Below, in pieces: positions 1 through 7,969 of a stretch of DNA of 64,000 bases. The stretch's first letter is position 1. Every line of letters starts with the position of its first letter. Origin of the DNA: Mucilaginibacter tundrae (GTDB lineage: Bacteria > Bacteroidota > Bacteroidia > Sphingobacteriales > Sphingobacteriaceae); assembly GCF_013408825.1 (NCBI RefSeq), contig NZ_JACCBZ010000007.1, positions 186,001-250,000 of the forward strand, given 5' to 3'. Under the pieces are notes generated by a model. The model did no database searches, was not told the DNA's origin, and saw nothing but the letters and a program-made list of their open reading frames with translations. The translations under genes were made by a program, and so were the position numbers.

Positions 1-74
1 GTGTCATGCCGAGCGTAGTCGAAGCATGTGGGCAGGCCTTTACGCAGATGCTTCGACTACGCTCAGCATAACAC
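1..74. repeat. Dispersed palindromic element (27-bp inverted arms)
   Basis: Bases 1-27 and 48-74 are inverted copies with two mismatches, separated by a 20-base loop. The core of the arm reads GAGCGTAGTCGAAGCAT. It lies just beyond the 3' end of the hydrolase gene that stops at 96. Palindromes of this general look are common between genes in Bacteroidota (recollection, not searched). It would form a strong hairpin in RNA from either strand, but it has no T-tract directly attached, so it is not called as a terminator. Confidence 0.8.
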
Positions 75-95
75 CTTTGCTTTTTCTTAAAATTT

Positions 96-1091
96 CTAAC
101 TCAAATATTCCTTCCACCATTCAGAGTTGTACTCTTTAACTTCGGTAGGTTCACCCGGCTTGGGTATAAAAAGCTGTATGTTTTTGTCTTTACCGTACTT
201 AATCAGTCGTTCAATTGGCTCAAACCATGCATGTGGCGACAGGCTGAAAGTACCCCAATGCAAAGGCATCATCAATTTTCCTTTTACGTCGATGTTGGCA
301 TTACTGGCATTATCCGGCCCCATATGTATATCTGGCCAGTATGTTCCATAAGCGCCAATCTCCAGCATAGCCAAATCAAAAGGACCATAAGCCTCGCCGA
401 TCTCTTTGAAATCGGGAGAATATCCGGAATCGGCCCCAAAGAAAATATTATGTTTTGGTCCTTTGATGACAAAAGAAGACCACAGTGTTTCATTGCGATT
501 AACAACCCCTCTGCCCGAAAAATGCCTGGCTGGCGCAGCCGTCAAAACTATATCATGGTCTATCATAGCGCTATCACCCCAATCCATCTCAAAAATGTAA
601 TTCTCTAGTATACCCCAGCTTTTCAAATATTGCCCAACACCCAGCGAGCAATAAAACGGGGTGCTTTTACCGGCGAAATACTTGATCGTATTTTTATCCA
701 AGTGATCATAATGATCATGCGAAACGATCACCGCATCCAAAGGTGGTAGATCATCCAATGCGACCGGCGGTTGAAAAAATCGCTTCGGCCCAAATAATTG
801 TGAGAATGATACTCTGTCGCTCCAAACCGGGTCGGTTAAAATGCGTTTGCCATCAATTTCAATCAACAAACTGGAGTGGCCAACCCAAGTTATTCTTAAG
901 CCGCTTTTGGGCGGTGTTTGGTATATACTTGCATCGGTTTTAAACGGCCCTAATTGTTTTTTAGGTATGTTTTCAGCTTTGTTATTAATGTACTCTTTTA
1001 GTATTGGTATCATTTTACCAAAACCCGCTTCGTTTGTTGGTATAGTATTCTGATACTTTTTACCTTTTTTAGTAGACCCACTTAAACTCAT
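96..1091 (-). CDS. MBL-fold metal-dependent hydrolase (NAPE-PLD/UlaG-like)
   Basis: A 331-residue protein of the metallo-beta-lactamase fold. The zinc-binding signature H-x-H-x-D-H is clear at His125, His127, Asp129 and His130 (SHDHYDHLD). Further metal ligands are likely in PARHFSGRG (residues near 190) and in MPLHWGTF near the C terminus. The N-terminal part (WVGHSSLLIEIDGKRILTDP) is typical of the NAPE-PLD/L-ascorbate-6-phosphate lactonase-like branch. There is no signal peptide, so it is probably cytoplasmic. It is the last gene of a minus-strand trio with an alpha/beta hydrolase and a DoxX-like protein. The substrate cannot be told from sequence; a phosphodiesterase or lactonase role would be guesswork. 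Confidence 0.85.
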   Translation of the reverse strand: MSLSGSTKKGKKYQNTIPTNEAGFGKMIPILKEYINNKAENIPKKQLGPFKTDASIYQTPPKSGLRITWVGHSSLLIEIDGKRILTDPVWSDRVSFSQLFGPKRFFQPPVALDDLPPLDAVIVSHDHYDHLDKNTIKYFAGKSTPFYCSLGVGQYLKSWGILENYIFEMDWGDSAMIDHDIVLTAAPARHFSGRGVVNRNETLWSSFVIKGPKHNIFFGADSGYSPDFKEIGEAYGPFDLAMLEIGAYGTYWPDIHMGPDNASNANIDVKGKLMMPLHWGTFSLSPHAWFEPIERLIKYGKDKNIQLFIPKPGEPTEVKEYNSEWWKEYLS

Positions 1092-1141
1092 AATATTCTA
1101 GTCAATTACCCGGCACTGCCGTGGATTTATATTCAGGGGTA

Positions 1142-1972
1142 TTATTTTTTGAAAAACGCTATCGAAAGGTCACAAAACTCCAATAGATCCTTTGGTAAAC
1201 TATCTTTCGCATAGGGATGCGATGCGCCAAAGGTATGATCTGCGCCCTTTATAATTAATAGCTCTGCCTGTTTATTTGCTTTTTTTAGTTGCTTCGCTTG
1301 AGCAACTGGCACCGTAGGATCGGCATCACCATGCACAATAAGCCAGGGTTGGTTTATATGAGTGGCTTTCTCTAAAATGTCAAGTTTGGCGGGGTTGTCC
1401 CTCAAATCGTCTAAAATAGAAACCTTTAATGGCATATCCTGCCCGGTACGCGAGTTAGGCATATACATAATTCCGGATAATTTCCACTGTTCTTCAGCTG
1501 CTTTGGTCCATAAATTAGTAAAACTGGCGAGCGATGCCATGCTAACCAGTTTTTTAACCCGGCTATCACCTGCTGTTTGCAAAATGCTGATACCGCCGCC
1601 CATACTATGTCCAATCAGGTAAACGCCTGTTACCCGCGGCATGGATGAGCCATTGCATACAAAATCTAACACATCGTTCAGCTCCTCCAACTCCATCGAA
1701 AATGTATTTTCGCTAAAAGCGATGAGGTCAGCAAAATCAATTGGCTTATCTGCCGTAGTGCCATTATGCGAAAAATTGAACTTTAAGTATCTAAAGCCAC
1801 TTCTCGCGAAATAATCAGCTACCATGTTATGGGTACCCCAATCCTTAAACCCCTTAAAGCCATGCACGAAGATCACCAACGGAGCATTTCTGATGCTATC
1901 GTCGTAGGTTATATCCATTAACATGCCGCGACCTTTAACGCCGGGGATGTTGTAATTTTCTTTTTTGATCAT
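1142..1972 (-). CDS. Alpha/beta hydrolase (serine esterase/peptidase-like)
   Basis: An alpha/beta hydrolase of 276 residues when started at the ATG at 1972. An upstream in-frame ATG at 2020 would add 16 residues that look less like the family's N terminus, so the inner start is preferred. The oxyanion segment is FVHGFKGFKDWG (residues about 35-46) and the nucleophile elbow is GHSMGGG with Ser123. The acid and base are probably the Asp of HGDADPTVP and the His of GADHTFGASHP. It resembles dienelactone hydrolase/acylaminoacyl-peptidase-type esterases. It lies 50 bases upstream of the MBL-fold gene on the same strand. No signal peptide is seen; the substrate is unknown. Confidence 0.82.
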   Translation of the reverse strand: MIKKENYNIPGVKGRGMLMDITYDDSIRNAPLVIFVHGFKGFKDWGTHNMVADYFARSGFRYLKFNFSHNGTTADKPIDFADLIAFSENTFSMELEELNDVLDFVCNGSSMPRVTGVYLIGHSMGGGISILQTAGDSRVKKLVSMASLASFTNLWTKAAEEQWKLSGIMYMPNSRTGQDMPLKVSILDDLRDNPAKLDILEKATHINQPWLIVHGDADPTVPVAQAKQLKKANKQAELLIIKGADHTFGASHPYAKDSLPKDLLEFCDLSIAFFKK

Positions 1973-2044
1973 TTTGTTAATGAATATTGGAATAATATTC
2001 CTGCTATATGTTATAAACACCCTAGATTATGCGCTATTATCATA

Positions 2045-2416
2045 CTAATCCCTCGTATACCACCACGCCCATACAATTAGCACCGGCTGAAAAAGCAATC
2101 TCACCCAAGCCCAAGCCGGGTGTACAGGTGCACCGTTCAACTGCGTATGCCCCGACAGCATTGCTGTATGTACCGGGATAAAAACGATCAGCATTAGCAC
2201 AATTCCCCATGCAGCAAATTTGCGGGTTGATTTAAAGATAAGGCACAGCGCAAATGCTATTTCAAACAGCCCAGCTAAGGTATTTAAAATATTCGGGAAG
2301 GGCAGGTACCCCGGTATAATGCCTATGTAAAATTGCGGTATCCTGAAATGATTTATACCTGCTGCTATATACCCTACAACTAACAGTACTAAGCTAATTT
2401 TTTTTTGTGTCGACAT
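2045..2416 (-). CDS. DoxX-like small membrane protein
   Basis: A 123-residue integral membrane protein with four hydrophobic stretches (about residues 8-20, 45-62, 68-85 and 103-118). The arrangement, including GINHFRIPQFYIGIIPGYLP and a middle GLFEIAFALCLIF segment, matches the DoxX/DoxD-like superfamily, whose members are linked to quinone or redox chemistry but are mostly uncharacterised. It is the first gene of a minus-strand trio and stands divergently from hemA, so the 161-base gap to hemA probably holds promoters for both directions. The precise role is unknown. Confidence 0.75.
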   Translation of the reverse strand: MSTQKKISLVLLVVGYIAAGINHFRIPQFYIGIIPGYLPFPNILNTLAGLFEIAFALCLIFKSTRKFAAWGIVLMLIVFIPVHTAMLSGHTQLNGAPVHPAWAWVRLLFQPVLIVWAWWYTRD

Positions 2417-2519
2417 ATTTTATGTACGAATAAAGTTTCGTCTAGGTTTAATTGACTGTGTTTTAGTGCCTTTTGAACTCAATTTATAACCGTTCTAAAT
2501 ACTCGTGTTTGACAAAGTG

Positions 2520-2553
2520 TTGACATTGAATCCTGTTTATCCTGTTATTTTTG
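2520..2553 (+). promoter_or_regulatory. Predicted promoter of hemA
   Basis: The sequence TATTTTTG at 2546-2553 fits the Bacteroidota -7 consensus TAnnTTTG. TTG triplets at 2520-2522 and 2526-2528 lie 23 and 17 bases upstream and could serve as the -33 element. Transcription would begin near 2560, leaving a very short leader before the TTG start of hemA. This is a motif match only. Confidence 0.5.
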
Positions 2554-2577
2554 TTGGGTCAAATTTAAAATACTGCT

Positions 2578-3801
2578 TTGAAGTACTTAAAGGTAATCGC
2601 TTTTACACACAAACAGATCGAGCTGAAGGAATTGGGTAGATTGGTGATTTGCCAGGAAAATCTAACTGAGAAACTTCAACAGGTGAAAAATCAATTTCAA
2701 ATTGCTGAGATTTTTTATTTGGCGACTTGTAACCGTGTTGAATTTGTACTCGTTACCGACCAGGTAGTTGATAAAGATTATACCGAAAAATTTATTGATG
2801 CTTTGCATATCGGTGTATGCAACCATTATATGGGCGTATTTCTGGATGGTGCTTCAATCTATGAAGATCAGGAAGCGTTAAATCACCTTCTGCGCATATC
2901 GTGCTCGTTGGAAAGCTTGATTGTTGGCGAAAAAGAGATCTTGCCGCAATTGCGCAAAGCTTATGATAGCTGCCGCGAAGCTGGCCTGACCGGCGATTTT
3001 TTACGCATGGTGATGAACTGTGTAGTAAAAACAGCCAAGGAGGTGTATACTGATACCAACATCTCTAAAAATCCAATTTCAGTTGTATCACTTGCTTATC
3101 GCAAACTGCGCGACCTTAAATTGTGTACGAATGCCCGTATCTTGATCATCGGCGCTGGCGAAACCAATTTTAATATTTCTAAATATCTTCAAAAACATAA
3201 ATTTTCAAACTTCTCGGTGTTTAACCGTACCCTTTCCAAAGCACAGCAATTAGCAGCTGATTTGAATGGTGAAGCTTTTGAATTGGAGGATCTGAAAAAC
3301 TACAACAAAGGTTTTGACGCGATCATTACCTGTACATCATCTATAGAACCCATTATTACCCCTGAAATTTATACTACACTTCTTAACGGCGAAACTGACA
3401 AGAAAACAATAGTCGACCTTGCCGTTCCAAATGATACCGCCCCGGAGGTGTTGGAACAGTTCCCGGTAAATTTTATCGAAGTTCATTCACTAAACGAAGT
3501 TGCTAAAAAGAACTTACAGGAACGCTACGAAGAACTGGTACACGCCGAGGTTATCATCAATCAAAACATTACGGAGTTTATAACCATGTTAAAACAACGC
3601 CGTATTGAATTAGCCATGCGCCAGGTGCCCGAAAAGATCAAAGAGATCCGCAATATGGCCATGAATACTGTGTTCGTTGATGAAGTACAAGGCATGGACG
3701 AGCAATCCCGCGAGATCCTGGAAAAAGTGATCAACTACATGGAGAAAAAATATATCAGTGTACCCATGATCATGGCAAAGGATATATTGATCAATAGCTA
3801 A
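2578..3801 (+). CDS. hemA: Glutamyl-tRNA reductase
   Basis: Catalyses the NADPH-dependent reduction of glutamyl-tRNA(Glu) to glutamate-1-semialdehyde, the first committed step of C5-pathway tetrapyrrole synthesis. At 407 residues it has the usual family length. The catalytic cysteine is Cys51 in LATCNRVEF. The NADPH-binding Rossmann stretch is RILIIGAGETNFNISKYL (about residues 185-202), and a C-terminal helical dimerisation domain follows. The start is TTG at 2578: the N terminus (KYLKVIAFTHKQIEL) fits the family exactly, an in-frame stop lies four codons upstream, and no ATG is available nearby. It opens the heme locus, but the next heme gene lies about 1.5 kb away, separated by inserted-looking material. 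Confidence 0.95.
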   Translation: MKYLKVIAFTHKQIELKELGRLVICQENLTEKLQQVKNQFQIAEIFYLATCNRVEFVLVTDQVVDKDYTEKFIDALHIGVCNHYMGVFLDGASIYEDQEALNHLLRISCSLESLIVGEKEILPQLRKAYDSCREAGLTGDFLRMVMNCVVKTAKEVYTDTNISKNPISVVSLAYRKLRDLKLCTNARILIIGAGETNFNISKYLQKHKFSNFSVFNRTLSKAQQLAADLNGEAFELEDLKNYNKGFDAIITCTSSIEPIITPEIYTTLLNGETDKKTIVDLAVPNDTAPEVLEQFPVNFIEVHSLNEVAKKNLQERYEELVHAEVIINQNITEFITMLKQRRIELAMRQVPEKIKEIRNMAMNTVFVDEVQGMDEQSREILEKVINYMEKKYISVPMIMAKDILINS

Positions 3802-3812
3802 TTATCTCTCTA

Positions 3813-3859
3813 CTGACAAAACAGTGTCAGCATAACTTTCAATTTTCATTCGTAACTTG
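3813..3859. repeat. Imperfect direct repeat, copy 1
   Basis: These 47 bases match 4504-4550 without gaps at 40 of 47 positions. The copy contains a small hairpin (CTGACA with TGTCAG) and overlaps the last six codons and stop of the membrane-protein gene that ends at 3839. The pair brackets that gene. Confidence 0.8.
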
Positions 3860-4456
3860 CATTTCGTTATTAGAAGCAATCTTAGTATGATGCTCTACAA
3901 ACCTACTACAAAAATTAAGTGCAAAAAAGATCAATATCCAAATGTAATTTAAATTATATCGGACATATTGAAAGTCATATTCTTGATCGCCTCCACCTTT
4001 AGCTACAAATAATTTTTGCCAAAAATCCCTTGTATAACTATTTCCTGTTGAATGTATTAATACTGACAACGTATATATCCCACAAGTAACCCAAGCCCAA
4101 TTAAAGCTTTTGTTTGAAAAGAAGTTTTCATATTCCAATTGAAATACGAAACAAGCCAAACTTACACAAGCGAAAATTTCAAGCATTGAGCTTAATAAAT
4201 TCCCCTTGTAGTTTGTTAGTAAAAGGTAATCCCAAAGATTGGTTGACTGTACTTTTATCGCATACTCCTCAAAAGGGACGCCCTGTATATTAAAATCTTT
4301 ATACCCGTTTAGATATTCCGGCTCATGTGCATTGTAGATATTTCTTCGTACGTTAATCACCTTATAAGATGAAAATTCAGGAATTATCAAGGCTATTTGA
4401 TAAAGAATAAAAAGAAAGATAATAAGTATGCCGACGTATTTTCTTGATTCATCCAT
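3839..4456 (-). CDS. Hypothetical membrane protein
   Basis: A 205-residue protein that I do not recognise. Four hydrophobic segments are visible (about residues 8-27, 83-105, 120-135 and 170-187), with an extracytoplasmic-looking loop of about 50 residues after the first. It opposes hemA and shares its 3' region with a direct repeat whose second copy lies just upstream of its start, so the gene looks like an insertion between hemA and hemCD. Its base composition is more AT-rich than the flanking hem genes. The C terminus (QVTNEN) is encoded by the repeat itself, so the true ancestral C terminus may have been lost. No function is proposed. Confidence 0.6.
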   Translation of the reverse strand: MDESRKYVGILIIFLFILYQIALIIPEFSSYKVINVRRNIYNAHEPEYLNGYKDFNIQGVPFEEYAIKVQSTNLWDYLLLTNYKGNLLSSMLEIFACVSLACFVFQLEYENFFSNKSFNWAWVTCGIYTLSVLIHSTGNSYTRDFWQKLFVAKGGGDQEYDFQYVRYNLNYIWILIFFALNFCSRFVEHHTKIASNNEMQVTNEN

Positions 4457-4503
4457 GTTTAATGTTTAGGAATTCTATACCAATATAAGCCATTTCTTAA
4501 TTG

Positions 4504-4550
4504 CTGACAAAAGAACGTCAGCATTACTTTAAATTTGCCTTCGTAACTTG
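4504..4550. repeat. Imperfect direct repeat, copy 2
   Basis: Ungapped 47-base partner of 3813-3859 with seven mismatches. It lies 48 bases upstream of the membrane-protein gene that starts at 4456, so the two copies bracket that gene almost exactly. Confidence 0.8.
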
Positions 4551-4683
4551 TATTATCCGATAGGCAAAAGTACAATCCGTCGTTCACCAAAAAAGACCGG
4601 CATCAGGGCTGATCCGGCGACCACAAGCCAAACTTCAAGCACAGCCAAAGTAGGATCAGAACGTAGCCGAGAGTTTTCTTTTG

Positions 4684-4718
4684 GTTACTTTTCTTTTGGC
4701 GGTCAAAAGAAAAGTGAC
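4684..4718. repeat. Short inverted repeat (15-bp arms)
   Basis: The arms at 4684-4698 and 4704-4718 pair with one mismatch around a 5-base loop. The arm sequence GTTACTTTTCTTTTG with its inverse is, from memory, a common intergenic remnant in several bacterial phyla. Confidence 0.65.
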
Positions 4719-4841
4719 GCTTAGCGCAGCGATACCAAAGACAAGTAATAGCCAGTACAGTTCGCGATTGCTTCGTTCCTTAGCAATGACATTAAAAACA
4801 TAATATCTTATTTGGAGAGGTGACACGGAATCAATAACTAA

Positions 4842-5150
4842 ATGAATTTTATGAGAAATATATTGTCGATATTATTAAGTATCGCGTTGGGTGTTTCTGT
4901 CTACTTCTTTTATCGCCAATACATTACAGGACTAAATCTATTTTTAATGGCTTCATTTGCCTTTGTTCTGTTGTTACTGTTATTTCTAAATATCCTTTTA
5001 ATTAGAAAATCTCAAAGCGTTAAAAAGAAAATGTTAACTGCTATATTAATTTCAGGAGTAGTTGTCGCGCTGTTTTTTTCTTTCCTTAAAGAGGATAATA
5101 GCGAAAACGGCAATCCAAGAGTATATCTTGGTTCAGGCAGTAAAAATTAA
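4842..5150 (+). CDS. Small hypothetical membrane protein
   Basis: A 102-residue protein with three hydrophobic helices (about residues 5-22, 30-53 and 64-82) followed by a polar tail of about 20 residues (from KEDNSENGNPR). I recognise no family. An internal ATG at 4851 is an alternative start that would remove three residues. It lies between hemA and hemCD on the plus strand. The 111-base gap to hemCD carries a predicted promoter, so co-transcription with hemCD is not required. It could be a remnant or a lineage-specific small membrane protein. Confidence 0.5.
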   Translation: MNFMRNILSILLSIALGVSVYFFYRQYITGLNLFLMASFAFVLLLLLFLNILLIRKSQSVKKKMLTAILISGVVVALFFSFLKEDNSENGNPRVYLGSGSKN

Positions 5151-5231
5151 GTAATCGCAGCAATTTTAACTTCCCTTAGTCACTCCAAATTCATATCCTC
5201 AATTAATCCTATATTCATAAGCGTAAAACGC

Positions 5232-5239
5232 TAAATTTG
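5232..5239 (+). promoter_or_regulatory. Predicted -7 box of hemCD promoter
   Basis: TAAATTTG at 5232-5239 matches the TAnnTTTG consensus. No good -33 TTG is seen at the expected distance. Transcription from here would start near 5246, giving a leader of only about 15 bases before the TTG start at 5262. Confidence 0.4.
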
Positions 5240-5261
5240 TGGCTGCAAACACATAACCCCA

Positions 5262-6836
5262 TTGGACAGAACTCTTACTATTGGAACACGCGGCAGCGAC
5301 TTAGCCTTATGGCAGGCTAACTTTGTTAAGGATAGCCTGGCAGCTATAAACATTCAGGCTGAATTAAAGATCATCAAAACACAGGGCGACCGTATTTTGA
5401 ACCTGAGTTTTGATAAACTTGAAGGCAAAGGCTTTTTTACCAAAGAGTTGGAAGAAGAGCTATTAGCCGGAACAATCGACCTTGCCGTGCATTCCCATAA
5501 AGATTTGCCAACTGAAAATCCTCAAGGATTGGTTATTGCCGCGGTATCTGAACGTGAAGATCCATCCGAATTATTATTGATTTTGAAGGATTGCGTAGAT
5601 GTTCATCAAAAACTGTCACTCAAATATGGAGCGACAGTAGGTACGTCGTCAAACAGGCGTAAAGCACAATTATTGGCTCATCGTCCTGATCTGGAAATTC
5701 AGGATTTACGCGGTAACGTGCCAACCCGCATCCAAAAATTACGTAACGAAAGCTACGATGCCATCATGATTGCCAAAGCCGGTGTAAGCCGCTTAGGCTT
5801 GGATTTGAGCGATCTGCATGTGGAAACGTTAACCCCAAATGAATTAATACCAGCACCCGCGCAAGGGGTAATGGCCATACAAATACGTGAAAGCGATATG
5901 GAATTATTCAACTCTTTACAGGCACTAAATCATTTGCATGTTGCCGAAGAATTAGCTGTTGAGCGCACCGTATTAAAGCTTTTTGGTGGTGGATGCCATT
6001 TACCATTAGGTTGTTATTGCCGTAAGGAAGATGGAAAGTTTCAGGTGTTTACTTCAAAAGCCGACGAAGGCGAAGGCTTCCCGGATAGATTATTTGTAGA
6101 GGTTGAGCACACTGAAGGTTTACCGGAAAAAATTGTGGCAAAATTTGCTAAGGACCGTAAAATGCCACAAAGTGTTTTCATCACCCGCGAACTTTCCGAG
6201 CAAAGCTATTTCCGTAGGGCGATAGAAAAACATAAAATAAATATCGAAGCAAGATCATTGATACGTACCGTGCCGGTGATCACCAAGTTAGATTCATACA
6301 TATTAAAGCATATCGACTGGATATTTTTCTCCAGCAAAAATGCGGTTGAATATTTCTTTGAGCTTAATCCATTATTACCAAAAGATGTAAAATTTGGCGT
6401 AATGGGAAGTGGCTCAGAAGAGATGCTGCGCCGTAAAGGTCATTTCACCGAGTACGTAGGCGAAAGCACTGATACCAGCGAAGTTGCTGCGGATTTTGCA
6501 GAGCTGGTGAAAGGGCAAACCGTATTGTTTCCGGGGGCTGAAGGCTCATTAAGAAGCATACAGCAGGGCTTATATGCCGATACTAAAGTAATTGATCTGC
6601 CGGTTTACGAAACCGTGTTGGAAGAAGATGTTGAAGCATCTGGCGCTGAGGTGCTTGTATTCACCAGTCCGTCAAACGTAGACGCTTATTTTGCTGAGAA
6701 CTTACTTGATCCATACCAAAAAGTGGTAGCGATAGGCAAATCAACCGGCAAAAAATTTGATGAAATGGGTGTTAAATACGCGCTGCCTTTCTCACCCGAC
6801 GAAGTTGGGTTGGCTGAGGCGGTGTTTGGGTTATAA
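5262..6836 (+). CDS. hemCD: HemC-HemD fusion: hydroxymethylbilane synthase / uroporphyrinogen-III synthase
   Basis: A bifunctional protein of 524 residues. Residues 1 to about 300 are porphobilinogen deaminase, which joins four porphobilinogens into hydroxymethylbilane. The family start TLTIGTRGSDLALWQA is visible, and the dipyrromethane cofactor should attach to Cys245 in GGGCHLPLG. Residues about 303-524 match uroporphyrinogen-III synthase, which closes and flips ring D; the segments FFSSKNAVEYFF and VFTSPSNVDAYF are typical. The fusion links two consecutive steps and may channel the unstable linear intermediate. The start is TTG at 5262, the second TTG start among the heme genes here. It is followed by a heptad hairpin and then hemB. 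Confidence 0.93.
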   Translation: MDRTLTIGTRGSDLALWQANFVKDSLAAINIQAELKIIKTQGDRILNLSFDKLEGKGFFTKELEEELLAGTIDLAVHSHKDLPTENPQGLVIAAVSEREDPSELLLILKDCVDVHQKLSLKYGATVGTSSNRRKAQLLAHRPDLEIQDLRGNVPTRIQKLRNESYDAIMIAKAGVSRLGLDLSDLHVETLTPNELIPAPAQGVMAIQIRESDMELFNSLQALNHLHVAEELAVERTVLKLFGGGCHLPLGCYCRKEDGKFQVFTSKADEGEGFPDRLFVEVEHTEGLPEKIVAKFAKDRKMPQSVFITRELSEQSYFRRAIEKHKINIEARSLIRTVPVITKLDSYILKHIDWIFFSSKNAVEYFFELNPLLPKDVKFGVMGSGSEEMLRRKGHFTEYVGESTDTSEVAADFAELVKGQTVLFPGAEGSLRSIQQGLYADTKVIDLPVYETVLEEDVEASGAEVLVFTSPSNVDAYFAENLLDPYQKVVAIGKSTGKKFDEMGVKYALPFSPDEVGLAEAVFGL

Positions 6837-6843
6837 ATTAGCT

Positions 6844-6908
6844 CATGGTTGATGGTTCATAGATAATAGCAAAGCTACTACCATGAACCATCAACCATGA
6901 ACCATGAA
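6844..6908. repeat. Heptad-repeat hairpin between hemCD and hemB
   Basis: The right arm (6881-6908) is exactly four tandem 7-base units of consensus CCATSAA. The left arm (6844-6860) is the perfect 17-bp inverse of 6883-6899. The hairpin loop is about 22 bases. It fills the gap between the hemCD stop and the hemB start. Confidence 0.88.
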
Positions 6909-6916
6909 CTGAAGTG

Positions 6917-7888
6917 ATGTTACAAAGACCAAGAAGAAACAGGAAAAGCGAAGCGATACGCCAAATGGTGCAGGAAACGCATGTTACCGCGGCAAACCTG
7001 ATATTTCCGCTGTTTATTATTGATGGCGAAAATCAAAAAACAGAAGTAGCATCCATGCCTGGCATTTATCGGTATTCTATTGATAATTTGCTGCGCGAAG
7101 TAGAAAGCTGCATGAAGTTAGGCTTAACTTCTTTTGATCTGTTCCCGAATATTGATGATTCGTTAAAAGACAGGTTTGCTACCGAAAGTCACCGCGAAGA
7201 AAGTTTGTATTTGCGTGCTATCAGCGCTGTAAAAAAAGAATTCCCGGAGTCGTGTGTTGTTACTGATGTAGCCATGGATCCATATAGCAGCGATGGCCAC
7301 GATGGTATCTTCGAAAATGGCGAGATCTTGAATGATGAAACATTGGAAGTGTTAGGCAAAATGGCTTTAGCCCATGCGCGTAGCGGTGCCGACATCATCG
7401 CCCCGTCAGATATGATGGACGGCCGTGTCGGGTATATCAGGAAGATATTGGATGAGAATGGTTTTTCAGGGGTATCGATCATGTCTTATTCCGCTAAATA
7501 TGCCAGTGCTTTTTACGGTCCCTTTAGAGATGCATTAAACTCTGCACCTAAATTTGGCGATAAAAAAACCTACCAGATGAACCCGGCCAACCAGCGTGAA
7601 GCTTTAATAGAATCAAGACTTGATGAAGCTGAGGGCGCTGATTTTTTAATGGTAAAACCCGCGCTTCCGTATCTGGATGTGATCAAATTAATAAAAGATA
7701 ATACAGAGTTACCTGTTGCTGCCTACAATGTAAGTGGCGAATATGCTATGATAAAAGCCGCCATACAAAACGGCTGGTTAAACGAGCAGCGTGCCATTAC
7801 CGAGGTGCTAACTAGTATTCGCAGGGCCGGCGCTACCGCTATATTAACCTATCATGCTAAGGAAGTTTTGCAAAATAAATGGTTATAA
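6917..7888 (+). CDS. hemB: Delta-aminolevulinic acid dehydratase (porphobilinogen synthase)
   Basis: Condenses two molecules of 5-aminolevulinate to porphobilinogen. The two Schiff-base lysines are visible as Lys194 in SYSAKYASAFYGPF and Lys247 in FLMVKPALPYLD (323-residue numbering). The metal site reads DVAMDPYSSDGHDG, so the zinc-binding cysteines of the Zn-dependent type are absent and this should be the magnesium/non-zinc type. The start is the ATG at 6917; a GTG directly before it at 6914 is in frame but adds only one residue. It lies downstream of hemCD and upstream of hemL, with a heptad-repeat hairpin on both sides. Confidence 0.95.
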   Translation: MLQRPRRNRKSEAIRQMVQETHVTAANLIFPLFIIDGENQKTEVASMPGIYRYSIDNLLREVESCMKLGLTSFDLFPNIDDSLKDRFATESHREESLYLRAISAVKKEFPESCVVTDVAMDPYSSDGHDGIFENGEILNDETLEVLGKMALAHARSGADIIAPSDMMDGRVGYIRKILDENGFSGVSIMSYSAKYASAFYGPFRDALNSAPKFGDKKTYQMNPANQREALIESRLDEAEGADFLMVKPALPYLDVIKLIKDNTELPVAAYNVSGEYAMIKAAIQNGWLNEQRAITEVLTSIRRAGATAILTYHAKEVLQNKWL

Positions 7889-7892
7889 TAAT

Positions 7893-7963
7893 AAGTCAAA
7901 AGTCGAAAGTGAAAAGTCAAAAATAGGCTTAACTTTTGAATTTTGAGTTTTAACTTTTGAATT
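7893..7963. repeat. Heptad-repeat hairpin between hemB and hemL
   Basis: The left arm (7893-7920) is four in-phase 7-base units of consensus AAGTSRA. The right arm (7931-7963) is, on the opposite strand, nearly five units of consensus AANTCAA. The arms pair imperfectly around a 10-base loop and end seven bases before the hemL start. Confidence 0.87.
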
Positions 7964-7969
7964 ATAAAG

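Larger units (their letters stand above)
4457..4841. other. Gene-free, repeat-rich gap
   Basis: This 385-base stretch has no convincing gene. It holds the second copy of the direct repeat (4504-4550), a 15-bp inverted repeat at 4684-4698/4704-4718 with one mismatch (arm GTTACTTTTCTTTTG), and a single arm of the GTCATTGCGAGGAACGAAGC-type element at about 4763-4792. It looks like a graveyard of small dispersed repeats. A promoter for the small gene at 4842 may also lie here, but I see no clear box. Confidence 0.6.

Noticed and set aside
1973..2020. Upstream ATG for the alpha/beta hydrolase
   Set aside because: The 16 added residues look non-family and the ATG at 1972 gives a normal start; not fully excluded.
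3813..4550. Insertion sequence between hemA and hemCD
   Set aside because: No transposase motif is seen in the enclosed gene and the repeats are direct and diverged, so a classical IS is not supported.
6881..6908. Short tandem repeats as a CRISPR array
   Set aside because: Units are seven bases with no spacers and are followed by an inverted arm; no cas genes are present.
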